Shown here: in pieces, positions 25,410-33,720 of the stretch
How positions within the stretch are numbered: position 1 is the first letter of the stretch
How the letters are laid out: each line of letters starts with the position of its first letter
Assembly: GCA_965662345.1 (NCBI GenBank)
Contig: CBFIHE010000005.1
Span: forward strand, 1-64,000
Direction: 5' to 3'
DNA from: UBA6049 sp965662345
GTDB taxonomy: Bacteria > Bacteroidota > Bacteroidia > Flavobacteriales_G > Salibacteraceae
DNA length: 64,000 nt
Program-made: the position numbers and the translations under genes
Notes under the pieces: generated by a model
Seen by the model: the letters and a program-made list of their open reading frames with translations, nothing else
Databases searched by the model: none
Told to the model about the DNA's origin: nothing

Positions 25410-26849
25410 CTACTCCTTCACAAACTTCACCCGCTCTCCCGTTTCTAGTTGAAACACATACATGCCTTTGGTGAGGCGCGCTACTTCTATGCCTTCTCCG
25501 GGGTTTGCTCTGCCTGTTTGTACCAAGCTGCCTTGCAGGGTGTAAATGCTGTAGTTGCAAGGTTCTTCTATGCCGTTTAGTTGCAGGGTATTTTGGGCCG
25601 GGTTGGGGTAAAGCTGTATTTCAATTTGTTTTAGTGATTCTATGCCTGTAGCGTAAAGGTCATTGAAATATATCTCAGAATGATATTGAGAACTTGTTGT
25701 CTCTAGTGTGTTTATTGACAGAAATATATCTACATCTAAATCATTGTCACAATCAAAAAGGTGTACATTACCAATCTTGTCATTACGGCTTGGAACCAAA
25801 TGGCCTATATCTAATAGCACAAAGCTTCCATTGCCATTATTCAATGCTACATCTGCTCCACGCCCAGTACCACTTTGATAGATAACCATATCTATATCTC
25901 CGTCATTATCCATATCGGCCGCGCGAATATCAGTAGATGAAAAATAGCTTGGGAGGTTCGTATTCGTTTGTAAATTGAATATGCCATTTCCCTCATTGAT
26001 GTATAAAGCGGTTATGGCAGCATTTAAGCCAGCGTACAACAGTACATCCGTTCTACCGTCTCCATTCGCATCCAATACTGCTATTCTAGAGCATCCATAG
26101 GCAAAGAGATTGGTTATGGAAGGCTCAAATACGCCATTGCCTTTATTCTCATATATCGATAATGTATCATTCAATAAGCGCGGTATATCTATGTATCCAT
26201 TGCCTGAAAAATCTGCATATTGAACAGCATGGTCTGAATTATCTGCTCTTGATTTAATATGATTCACATGTGTAAAACCTCCAGCTCCATCGTTTAAATA
26301 AATTATTTGCCCATTACCATCTATTGTGCCACCACCTATGCCAATTAGGTCTTGATCACCATCATTATCAAGGTCTAGACTAGAGAAGACTTTTGACGGA
26401 AGCGAATTGTAGGTTGTACTAAAGTTGAGCGATGTTGAATCTACATTGAAACCTCCCGCACCATTATTCACATGCAACAAGAAAGAATGTCTTCTTGGAT
26501 TATTTAAATCTACAGATTGAACCAAATCCGGGTAACCATCACCGGTAAAATCATCTAATAACACATAACGGGCCGTTCTTGCTAACATGTAAGAGGCATT
26601 GCCTTTTGAATACTGCCCCAAACCATTGTTCAAATAAATGGCGTAAGAGAATGTTGCGTTCGCATCAAGCTCAGAACCTACAATATCAATATCTCCATCT
26701 AAATCTACATCTCCAACCATAAAATCATTGAAACGAGCAAGATTTAGATTTTGCGGATATCTGTTCTCAAAAGTTAATTGAGCGGTAGAACTGTATGAAA
26801 AGACGGTGTCGACTAGTAGAAAAAGTAGTTGTTTTATGGGATGATGCAT
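25410..26849 (-). CDS. T9SS type A secreted FG-GAP/VCBS repeat protein
   Basis: 479 residues. The N terminus (residues 1 to about 24, ending SSTAQ) looks like a signal peptide, though it has an Asp in its hydrophobic core. Then come about seven FG-GAP/VCBS repeats, each with a calcium-loop core: DVDLDGDIDIVG, DFTGDGYPDLV, DLDNDGDQDLIG, DFSGNGYIDI, DANGDGRTDV, DMDNDGDIDMV and DNDLDVDIF. These suggest an integrin-like beta-propeller. The last 75 residues (QLYPNPAQNTLQL to the end) are a T9SS type A sorting signal. Probably an exported or surface-bound adhesin or binding protein; ligand unknown. Confidence 0.85.
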   Translation of the reverse strand: MHHPIKQLLFLLVDTVFSYSSTAQLTFENRYPQNLNLARFNDFMVGDVDLDGDIDIVGSELDANATFSYAIYLNNGLGQYSKGNASYMLARTARYVLLDDFTGDGYPDLVQSVDLNNPRRHSFLLHVNNGAGGFNVDSTSLNFSTTYNSLPSKVFSSLDLDNDGDQDLIGIGGGTIDGNGQIIYLNDGAGGFTHVNHIKSRADNSDHAVQYADFSGNGYIDIPRLLNDTLSIYENKGNGVFEPSITNLFAYGCSRIAVLDANGDGRTDVLLYAGLNAAITALYINEGNGIFNLQTNTNLPSYFSSTDIRAADMDNDGDIDMVIYQSGTGRGADVALNNGNGSFVLLDIGHLVPSRNDKIGNVHLFDCDNDLDVDIFLSINTLETTSSQYHSEIYFNDLYATGIESLKQIEIQLYPNPAQNTLQLNGIEEPCNYSIYTLQGSLVQTGRANPGEGIEVARLTKGMYVFQLETGERVKFVKE

Positions 26850-26871
26850 TTGTTGAGGTGTGAATATAGTA

Positions 26872-26905
26872 AAAACCCCGGCTTAGTAATCTAAACCGGG
26901 GTTTT
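26872..26905 (-). terminator. Terminator-like hairpin downstream of kbl
   Basis: AAAACCCCGG at 26872-26881 and CCGGGGTTTT at 26896-26905 make a 10-bp stem, extended inward with one mismatch. On the minus strand it ends with four T, 19 bases after the kbl stop, so it probably ends kbl transcription. Symmetric flanks would also work from the plus strand. Confidence 0.75.
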
Positions 26906-26924
26906 GGATGCTCGTTGTGGCTGT

Positions 26925-28115
26925 CTATTTCAACACGCCCAATTGCTTACCTACTTTGGTAAAGGCCGAAATGGCTTTATCTAAATGCTCGCGAGTATGA
27001 GCAGCGGAAAGCTGCACACGAATGCGCGCTTGCTCTTTAGGCACTACCGGGTAAAAGAAGCCAATGACATAAATGCCTTCTTTCAACAACTCGTCTGCAA
27101 ATTTCTGAGATAGCGCTGCATCGTATAACATAATGGGTACAATGGCAGAGTCTCCGTCTTTAATGTCGAACCCTGCTGCTTTAACGCCTTGCTTAAAGTA
27201 GTTCACGTTGCCTTCCAAGGTATCGCGCAGCTCTGTGGTTTCATTCAATAAATCAAACACGGCTATGCTTGCACCCACAATGGCCGGTGCCAAAGAGTTG
27301 GAGAACAAATACGGGCGAGAGCGCTGGCGTAAAAGCTCTATAATTTCTTTAGGTCCTGTTGTAAATCCACCCATGGCGCCACCCAACGCTTTACCCAACG
27401 TTCCGGTAATAATGTCTACCCTGCCCAATACATTCTTAAGCTCCACAGTTCCACGACCTGTTTTGCCAATGAATCCGGTAGCATGACATTCATCTACCAT
27501 CACCAAGGCGTTGTATTGATCTGCCAAATCGCAGATTTTATCCAATTGAGCCACATACCCATCCATGGAGAATACGCCATCTGTTACAATGATTTTGAAT
27601 CGAGCGCCTTCTGCTTTCTTCAGCTGCTCTTCCAAATCTGCCATATCGTTATTGGCATAGCGAAAGCGCTGGGCCTTACACAAGCGCACTCCATCTATAA
27701 TAGATGCGTGGTTCAATGAATCTGAGATAATGGCATCTTCTGCGGTTAGTAAAGGTTCAAAAACCCCACCGTTTGCATCAAAAGCCGCAGCGTAAAGAAT
27801 GGTGTCTTCCGTATGAAGAAAATCGGCAATTTTTTGCTCCAACGTTTTGTGAATGTCTTGCGTTCCGCAGATAAAACGCACAGAGCTCATACCAAAACCA
27901 TGGGTATCTAAGGTCTTGTGCGCAGCTTCAATCACTTTAGGGTGAGAAGATAAACCCAAGTAGTTGTTGGAACAGAAGTTTAATACCTCTTCGCCCGTAC
28001 TAATTTTAATAGAAGCATCTTGCTCTGTGGTAATTACACGCTCCTTTTTAAAAAGTCCGCTTGCTTCAATGTCTTTAAGTTCGTTTTGCAGGTGTTCTTG
28101 TAATTTTCCGTACAT
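26925..28115 (-). CDS. kbl: Glycine C-acetyltransferase (2-amino-3-ketobutyrate CoA ligase)
   Basis: 396 residues. A PLP enzyme of the alpha-oxoamine synthase family, which splits 2-amino-3-ketobutyrate with CoA into glycine and acetyl-CoA (threonine degradation). Seen: NFCSNNYLGLS near residue 46, SDSLNHASIIDGVRLCKA, the Asp-His pair in VDECHATGF, and the PLP lysine in GTLGKALGGAMGG near residue 245. Close relatives (serine palmitoyltransferase, BioF) share these motifs, but the full-length match and the MYGKLQEHL start favour Kbl. Monocistronic between two terminators. Confidence 0.93.
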   Translation of the reverse strand: MYGKLQEHLQNELKDIEASGLFKKERVITTEQDASIKISTGEEVLNFCSNNYLGLSSHPKVIEAAHKTLDTHGFGMSSVRFICGTQDIHKTLEQKIADFLHTEDTILYAAAFDANGGVFEPLLTAEDAIISDSLNHASIIDGVRLCKAQRFRYANNDMADLEEQLKKAEGARFKIIVTDGVFSMDGYVAQLDKICDLADQYNALVMVDECHATGFIGKTGRGTVELKNVLGRVDIITGTLGKALGGAMGGFTTGPKEIIELLRQRSRPYLFSNSLAPAIVGASIAVFDLLNETTELRDTLEGNVNYFKQGVKAAGFDIKDGDSAIVPIMLYDAALSQKFADELLKEGIYVIGFFYPVVPKEQARIRVQLSAAHTREHLDKAISAFTKVGKQLGVLK

Positions 28116-28163
28116 CGTTCAATGTCTTTTTGGTGTATAACAAATATGGCAATTAGAAGTTAC

Positions 28164-28194
28164 AAAAAAGGCGAACCCATGGTAGGATTCGCCT
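28164..28194 (-). terminator. Intrinsic terminator of gdhA
   Basis: On the minus strand AGGCGAA and TTCGCCT (28188-28194 and 28169-28175) form a 7-bp stem followed by six T (28164-28169), starting 22 bases after the gdhA stop. It separates gdhA from kbl. Confidence 0.88.
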
Positions 28195-28216
28195 CATTCT
28201 GTTCGGATGGCGGGAC

Positions 28217-29578
28217 TTACACCACGCCTTGGTCTATCATAGCATCGGCTACCTTCACAAAGCCAGCTATGTTGGCTCCTGCTACGTAGTCTACACCATT
28301 GTTGTTAGTTCCGTACTTCACACAAGAAGCATGGATATCTTTCATAATGTTATGCAAGCGAGCATCTACCTCTTCTCTGCTCCAGTTCAAACGCAATGAA
28401 TTTTGAGACATCTCCAAACCTGAAGTTGCTACTCCACCTGCGTTAGATGCTTTACCTGGTGCAAACAAAATATTGTTGGTCTTAAAAATCTCAACTGCTT
28501 CTGGTGTGCTTGGCATATTTGCGCCTTCTGCAACGGCTTTCAATCCACAAGCTACCATCGCTTTGGCATCGCTTTCGTCTAATTCGTTCTGTGTAGCACA
28601 AGGCAGTGCCACATCAATAGATTTAACTACTTGCCAAGGGCGATGTCCTTCAAAGAACTCAACACCATCATACTTGTCTGCATATTCTTTAATGCGACCG
28701 CGTTTTACGTTTTTCAACTCCATCAAGAAGGCCAATTTATCGGCATCAATTCCTTTAGGATCGTAAATACAGCCAGATGAATCAGATGCGCTTACAACGG
28801 TAGCACCTAATTCTGTTGCTTTTTGAATAGCAAATTGCGCTACGTTACCTGAACCCGATACCGCAACTACTTTACCTTCAAATGAAGTACTGGCATGATT
28901 CAACATTTCTTGTGCAAAATAAACCGTTCCGTAACCTGTAGCTTCTGGTCGAATTAAGCTACCACCCCAATTTAAGCCTTTACCAGTAAGTACACCCGTA
29001 AATTCGTTGGCCAATCTTTTGTACTGACCAAACATGTAGCCTATTTCACGACCACCAACGCCAATGTCACCCGCAGGTACATCTGTATTCGGGCCAATGT
29101 GGCGGAATAATTCCGTCATGAATGATTGGCAAAAACGCATTACTTCGTTGTCTGATTTTCCTTTTGGGTTAAAATCAGAACCACCTTTGCCACCACCCAT
29201 AGGGAGAGTGGTTAACGAGTTCTTGAAGATTTGCTCAAAGCCCAAGAACTTCAAAATACCCTGGTTTACAGATGGGTGAAAACGTAACCCGCCTTTGTAT
29301 GGACCTATTGCCGAGTTAAACTCGATACGGTATCCGCGGTTTACCTGTACCTCACCGTTATCATCTGTCCAAGGCACTCTAAAAGAGATTATGCGCTCAG
29401 GCTCTACGATACGTTCGAGAATGCGATGTGTTTTGTACTTCGGATTCTCTTCAACAAATGGGATAATTGTTTCTACAACTTCCTCAACAGCTTGCAAAAA
29501 CTCAGCCTCGTGCGCATTTTTCTCACGAACTGTGTTCATAAACGCGTCAATCTGAGCTTGATACTTGTTTGCTGACAT
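28217..29578 (-). CDS. gdhA: NADP-specific glutamate dehydrogenase
   Basis: 453 residues, the length of hexameric NADP-dependent enzymes. It makes glutamate from 2-oxoglutarate and ammonium. Visible: RIEFNSAIGPYKGGLRFHP, the active-site lysine region LPMGGGKGGSDF, PAGDIGVGGREIG, the dinucleotide fold VAVSGSGNVAQFA, and EGANMPSTPEA. It is monocistronic, with a -7 element 30 bases upstream and its own terminator. The only ammonium-assimilation gene in the window. Confidence 0.97.
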   Translation of the reverse strand: MSANKYQAQIDAFMNTVREKNAHEAEFLQAVEEVVETIIPFVEENPKYKTHRILERIVEPERIISFRVPWTDDNGEVQVNRGYRIEFNSAIGPYKGGLRFHPSVNQGILKFLGFEQIFKNSLTTLPMGGGKGGSDFNPKGKSDNEVMRFCQSFMTELFRHIGPNTDVPAGDIGVGGREIGYMFGQYKRLANEFTGVLTGKGLNWGGSLIRPEATGYGTVYFAQEMLNHASTSFEGKVVAVSGSGNVAQFAIQKATELGATVVSASDSSGCIYDPKGIDADKLAFLMELKNVKRGRIKEYADKYDGVEFFEGHRPWQVVKSIDVALPCATQNELDESDAKAMVACGLKAVAEGANMPSTPEAVEIFKTNNILFAPGKASNAGGVATSGLEMSQNSLRLNWSREEVDARLHNIMKDIHASCVKYGTNNNGVDYVAGANIAGFVKVADAMIDQGVV

Positions 29579-29608
29579 GTATTAATGTATTAGGTTGAAA
29601 TTTTGGAA

Positions 29609-29616
29609 CAAATGTA
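29609..29616 (-). promoter_or_regulatory. -7 element for gdhA
   Basis: Reads TACATTTG on the minus strand, an exact TAnnTTTG match, about 30 bases before the gdhA ATG. The nearest upstream TTG is only 15 bases away, shorter than usual, so the -33 element is uncertain. Confidence 0.5.
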
Positions 29617-29680
29617 ATTTTTTAACCCTCTCAAAAAGGGGTTTTGGTAAAACTTCCAAAAGCCTATAAACAAAGGGGTT

Positions 29681-30799
29681 TTAGTGTATTTCGTACACTT
29701 TCCCTGGTAGGGCTCTAATTACGGCATTTAGCTCTAAATTGAGCAATGGAATACTCAGTGTACTAACGGGCACACTCAAGATACCTGCAAGCTCATCTAG
29801 CCCTACTTTACCTCGCTCTTTTAGCACATCTAGTACTTTTTGTTCTTCTGGCGATAAGTCAAAGAGTAAAACAGGTTGTTTGGGTATGCCTTTATTGGTC
29901 TTTTCAGGTCGGAGCTCCCAGCCCATATGATAACAAATGTCATGTGCACCTTCAATAAGTCTAGCGCGGTCTGTTTTTATTAAATGATTACAGCCCTCAG
30001 AGAGTACGTCACTGGGCCTGCCAGGAACAGCAAAAACATCTCGGTTATATCCAAAAGCTAAATCTGCCGTAATCATGGAGCCGCCCTTACGCTTAGATTC
30101 AACTACTAGAACGGCATCGCTCAACCCAGCTACAATTCGGTTACGCGCTGGAAAATTCCCCATATCTGGGTTGGTACCAGAGAGGTAGTCACTCACCCAT
30201 CCACCTCGGTCTAGCATCTGTGCAGCCATGCCTCTGTGCTCTGCAGGATAAATACGATCTAAACCATGAGCCAACACACATGCCGTATGCAGGTTTTCAT
30301 TAAGCGCGGCTTGATGCGCTTGCCCGTCTATACCATGGGCGAGTCCGCTCACAATGAGTACATTCAAGCCTGCCAACCCTTTAATAATTTCATGTACCAT
30401 TTCTTTACCACGTTGGGTGGCATTTCGTGTACCAACAATACCTAAAACATAGGGTACATTTAAGTTAAGCTCGCCTTTGGTGAACAAGCAAAGTGGTGCA
30501 TCTGAGCAATGTTTGAGTCTGCGCGGATAATCTGGATGAGTCCAACTGAGCACCTTTATGCCCTCTCGTTTCGCAAAAGCTATTTCTTGCTTAGCACGCT
30601 CCGTCTCCTGACCTGGATTTTGAAGCAATACATAAAGCTTCTCTGTGGCTAAAGGAATGGATAAAAAATCAGCTTTAGGAGCAGAAAATACCGCCAGGGC
30701 ACTTCCGAAATGTTCTACGAGTTTCCTGCCTACTTTATCGCCCACCCCGCGCATGAGACGTAGCGCTACAGTGGCTTCTTCTTCAGTGGTTGGTTTCAT
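29681..30799 (-). CDS. dprA: DNA-processing protein DprA
   Basis: 372 residues. Loads RecA on incoming single-stranded DNA during natural transformation. N-terminal helix-hairpin-helix-like region (RLMRGVGDKVGRKLVEHFG), then the Rossmann-like core: GIVGTRNATQRGKEM, VSGLAHGIDGQAHQAAL, PARNRIVAGLSDAVLVVE and GGSMITADLAFGYNRDVFAV. The C-terminal 65 residues form the winged-helix DML1 domain. It follows pirin by 14 bases, third in an operon with the DUF1571/LysM gene. Competence is possible, but DprA is widespread and not proof of it. Confidence 0.95.
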   Translation of the reverse strand: MKPTTEEEATVALRLMRGVGDKVGRKLVEHFGSALAVFSAPKADFLSIPLATEKLYVLLQNPGQETERAKQEIAFAKREGIKVLSWTHPDYPRRLKHCSDAPLCLFTKGELNLNVPYVLGIVGTRNATQRGKEMVHEIIKGLAGLNVLIVSGLAHGIDGQAHQAALNENLHTACVLAHGLDRIYPAEHRGMAAQMLDRGGWVSDYLSGTNPDMGNFPARNRIVAGLSDAVLVVESKRKGGSMITADLAFGYNRDVFAVPGRPSDVLSEGCNHLIKTDRARLIEGAHDICYHMGWELRPEKTNKGIPKQPVLLFDLSPEEQKVLDVLKERGKVGLDELAGILSVPVSTLSIPLLNLELNAVIRALPGKVYEIH

Positions 30800-30813
30800 G
30801 CGTATAAAAATAA

Positions 30814-31698
30814 TTAAACCTTTAAGCTAGGCAAAGGCACATAGCTATCATCACCGGGAATAAAAGTGAAGTTCTTGGCCTTCCAATCCGCTCGTGCCTC
30901 TTTTATACGGTCTTTAGAAGAAGACACAAAATTCCAGTCAATAAAGCGCTCCTCTGGCATGGGTTCACCTCCAAATAGCAAAAGTTTACTACCTGCCTCT
31001 ACCTCCACAGCGCATACATCAACGGTTTTAGAAACAACCATATTTCCTGCTCCAATTTGTTCATTTTCACAGGCGGTAATGCCACCATTCACCACACAAA
31101 TTCCTATCTCGCCAGTGAGCTCTCCAGCTATTCTAAGTGTGGCATTTCGTTTAGCATCAACCTCAACCAAAAAGCCAGGAGAAAAAAATGGAACAGGAGA
31201 AGAATGGTCATATCCTTTACCAGCAATTAGTGAAAACGAAAAATCTTCTGTATTCCATTTTGGCAAAGCCGATGCAGGTACATGATGAAACGCTGGATTG
31301 ATCTCTTCTTTTTCTTTGGGAAGAGCAATCCAAATCTGAAAGCCATGCACATTAAACGTTTGGCCTTGGCGAAGGTCTAAAGGTGTTCGCTCGGTATGAA
31401 CTATTCCGCTTCCCGCCACCATTAAATTTACGGCACCAGGAGTAATTCGCTGCTCGGTACCCAAGCTATCGCGGTGCATTACTTCACCTTCAAAAAGATA
31501 CGTGAGCGTGCTTAACCCTATGTGTGGATGTTGGCCAATATCCATGTATTTTCCAGGACCAAATTGAGAAGGACCCATATGGTCTATAAAAATGAATGGG
31601 CCCACCATCCGCTTTTTGCGAAACGGCAGTAAGCGCCCCACCAAAAAATCACCAATATCTCTACTGCGCTCTTCAATAATTAGCTTTTCATTGCTCAT
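30814..31698 (-). CDS. Pirin family protein
   Basis: 294 residues. A bicupin with the conserved metal-binding residues in FIDHMGP, QHPHIGLSTLTYLFEGEV and the His of MHRDSLG; the second cupin (about 160-280) is less conserved. Pirins bind Fe(II), and some show quercetinase activity; the physiological substrate is generally unclear. Between the DUF1571/LysM gene (11 bases upstream) and dprA (14 bases downstream) on the same strand, so probably cotranscribed. Confidence 0.93.
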   Translation of the reverse strand: MSNEKLIIEERSRDIGDFLVGRLLPFRKKRMVGPFIFIDHMGPSQFGPGKYMDIGQHPHIGLSTLTYLFEGEVMHRDSLGTEQRITPGAVNLMVAGSGIVHTERTPLDLRQGQTFNVHGFQIWIALPKEKEEINPAFHHVPASALPKWNTEDFSFSLIAGKGYDHSSPVPFFSPGFLVEVDAKRNATLRIAGELTGEIGICVVNGGITACENEQIGAGNMVVSKTVDVCAVEVEAGSKLLLFGGEPMPEERFIDWNFVSSSKDRIKEARADWKAKNFTFIPGDDSYVPLPSLKV

Positions 31699-31709
31699 TG
31701 TGTAGGGTA

Positions 31710-32570
31710 TTAAAAACCATAGTTTGGGTTATCTGGACTAAAAGTAGTTTCATCAATTGGTGGATTAAGCGAGATACGGGTATATCGGTAGGAGCTGAAA
31801 AGCCCTTTCTCATCGTAGTTTTCCATAAACCATGGCATGTGATGGGTAGCATCTAGGTATAAGACTGTTTTCTTAGAGTACGAGTTAGGAATACGCAGAG
31901 TGAGTCCCTCTATATTCTCATCAAAATCATCTACCTCATCGTTCAGTTCAACAATCTTATACTCTGCCACATTAAGCGAAAAGGCTATGCTTCTAACCGT
32001 TTCTCCTGGCTTCACTTTGTAGGGAACCAGAGCATACTCTGGATTTTCTATAATTACTTTGTGGCAACGCTTCCCTTCAAAATTCTCCATACCGGCATAC
32101 CTAACAGAACGATAGAGCAAGGAGCTATCTTTCTGGTTCAGCATTAGCTTAATAACAGATGCTAAATACGTTCCCCCTGCCTCTAAAATGGTATTGTGTC
32201 TATTGTTACGCATGAAAGAAGAAAGCGGGTCTAAGCTTACGTTTACATAAGGGAAGCCATCAGGCGCCACAAGTACTTTATTGTCGTTCTCCCCTTCGCG
32301 ATATAGAATCTCATTTCCTGGCTCTCCCTTCTCATCATAAGCCAAGGCATACAAGTTGCGTGGGTTAAACCTGATAATCATAGAAGATTGAGACTTCACC
32401 AATTCTCCATCTACACGCTCTACCCCGTGCATCTTTCCAGAAAAAGAATACAAGGATTCTATGCGTTCTATCATCGCCTCTAACAGTGATATGCCTTGGT
32501 TAGGAGTGTTGCAAACTCCTGTAAGCCCTACGGCAAAAAAGGCACCTAAAACCAAAAGTCTCTTTTTCAC
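31710..32570 (-). CDS. DUF1571 protein with inserted LysM domain
   Basis: 286 residues with an N-terminal hydrophobic segment (about 4-20, then a Cys in TGVCNT that is a weak lipobox). The DUF1571 family resembles LolA-like outer-membrane lipoprotein carriers: MIERIESLYSFSGKMHGVER at the start, a central NPRNLYALAYDEK, and the C-terminal VLYLDATHHMPWFMENYDEK and NPPIDETTFS. Between the central and final parts, at about residues 178-222, is a LysM-like peptidoglycan-binding segment (YKVKPGETVRSIAFSLNV to LRIPNSY). That placement would tether a LolA-type fold to the wall. Divergent from the HU-CCDC81-SPOR gene. Function inferred only. Confidence 0.75.
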   Translation of the reverse strand: MKKRLLVLGAFFAVGLTGVCNTPNQGISLLEAMIERIESLYSFSGKMHGVERVDGELVKSQSSMIIRFNPRNLYALAYDEKGEPGNEILYREGENDNKVLVAPDGFPYVNVSLDPLSSFMRNNRHNTILEAGGTYLASVIKLMLNQKDSSLLYRSVRYAGMENFEGKRCHKVIIENPEYALVPYKVKPGETVRSIAFSLNVAEYKIVELNDEVDDFDENIEGLTLRIPNSYSKKTVLYLDATHHMPWFMENYDEKGLFSSYRYTRISLNPPIDETTFSPDNPNYGF

Positions 32571-32654
32571 GCAATATTTATTTTCTACAAAACCAGCTTA
32601 TGCCGAGGCATCTAAATTACGATGTAAAATGAAGAAAATGCTATTTTAGCTGCG

Positions 32655-33683
32655 ATGTACGGACTTTCTACCCATATCGCATCTCTTTTGGTGCAGCGTG
32701 ACTGCGTAATTGTGCCAGAATTTGGAGCATTTTTAGCTAATCCTGTATCGGCTAAGTGGAACACTGTTTCGCATAAATTTACTCCTCCACGAAGACAATT
32801 CTCGTTCAATGCCAAGCTTTCACAGAATGATGGACTTTTAATTCATCATTTTGCAGAAGCTACTGGAGTGGACTATGAAACTGCGAAAGCACAAATAGCT
32901 ACTGAGGTGAGCGAATGGGAAGAAACGCTGGAAAGTGATGGCTCCATTGCATTAGTGGGACTAGGAGCTCTTACTAAACAGGCCAATGCTACACTGCGTT
33001 TTGAACCAGAGCAACAGGCTAATAATTCCTTGCAGTCTTTTGGTTTACATGCGTTTCATCGTATTCCGGTGCTTCAAGAAAAAACTGAGCAGATTGCTGA
33101 TGCTGATGATAAAAAGCAAGATATTCCAGTTATTCCTCCCGTGCGCGATAAACGTAGCTATTGGAAATATGCAGCAGCTGCTTTGACTCTGCCGCTTGTA
33201 GGATATACACTTTACCTAACTACACAAACTTCACTGGTTCATGGAGGCGATTCTTTTGCTCTTGCAGATTTGAATCCGTTCACAGAAAAGGTTTGCCCAG
33301 AATACACGCACAGAAAACAGACGTTCTTATTGGATACGCTATCTATTGAAAAGAATGTTCCTTCTGGAAATAGTNNNNNNNNNNNNNNNNNNNNNNNNNN
33401 NNNNNNNNNNNNNNNNNNNNNNNNNNNNNNNNNNNNNNNNNNNNNNNNNNNNNNNNNNNNNNNNNNNNNNNNNNNNNNNNNNNNNNNNNNNNNNNNNNNN
33501 NNNNNNNNNNNNNNNNNNNNNNNNNNNNNNNNNNNNNNNNNNNNNNNNNNNNNNNNNNNNNNNNNNNNNNNNNNNNNNNNNNNNNNNNNNNNNNNNNNNN
33601 NNNNNNNNNNNNNNNNNNNNNNNNNNNNAGCAAACGACCTTCGTAGTTCTTTCGTTTCTGGTGCGTGGACACTCAAAAAGTAA
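32655..33683 (+). CDS. HU-CCDC81/SPOR domain protein, interrupted by assembly gap
   Basis: Residues 1-55 and about 60-115 look like tandem CCDC81-type prokaryotic HU domains: DCVIVPEFGAFLANP and FGALTKQ-like GLGALTKQANATLRF are the landmarks. A transmembrane helix follows at about 173-192. The 254-N gap starts at codon 241. After it the same frame gives DLRSSFVSGAWTLKK and a stop. Related Bacteroidota proteins end in a peptidoglycan-binding SPOR domain, which would fall in the gap, so the predicted role is a septal envelope protein with a cytoplasmic HU part. Whether the frame is right depends on the true gap length. Confidence 0.75.
   Translation: MYGLSTHIASLLVQRDCVIVPEFGAFLANPVSAKWNTVSHKFTPPRRQFSFNAKLSQNDGLLIHHFAEATGVDYETAKAQIATEVSEWEETLESDGSIALVGLGALTKQANATLRFEPEQQANNSLQSFGLHAFHRIPVLQEKTEQIADADDKKQDIPVIPPVRDKRSYWKYAAAALTLPLVGYTLYLTTQTSLVHGGDSFALADLNPFTEKVCPEYTHRKQTFLLDTLSIEKNVPSGNSXXXXXXXXXXXXXXXXXXXXXXXXXXXXXXXXXXXXXXXXXXXXXXXXXXXXXXXXXXXXXXXXXXXXXXXXXXXXXXXXXXXXXANDLRSSFVSGAWTLKK
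33375..33628. other. Assembly gap (254 N)
   Basis: 254 undetermined bases inside the HU-CCDC81-SPOR gene. The non-round length looks like a paired-end size estimate. No sequence is shared by the two flanks. Confidence 0.98.
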
Positions 33684-33715
33684 CAGGTACCCTAATGTAG
33701 GATACCTGCTTTCTC
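33684..33715. terminator. Bidirectional terminator-like hairpin
   Basis: CAGGTACCCTA at 33684-33694 and TAGGATACCTG at 33698-33708 pair with one mismatch around an ATG loop. A pyrimidine-rich CTTTCTCTGCTTTT follows on the plus strand, and TTACTTTTTG on the minus strand. It lies between two convergent genes. Confidence 0.7.
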
Positions 33716-33720
33716 TGCTT

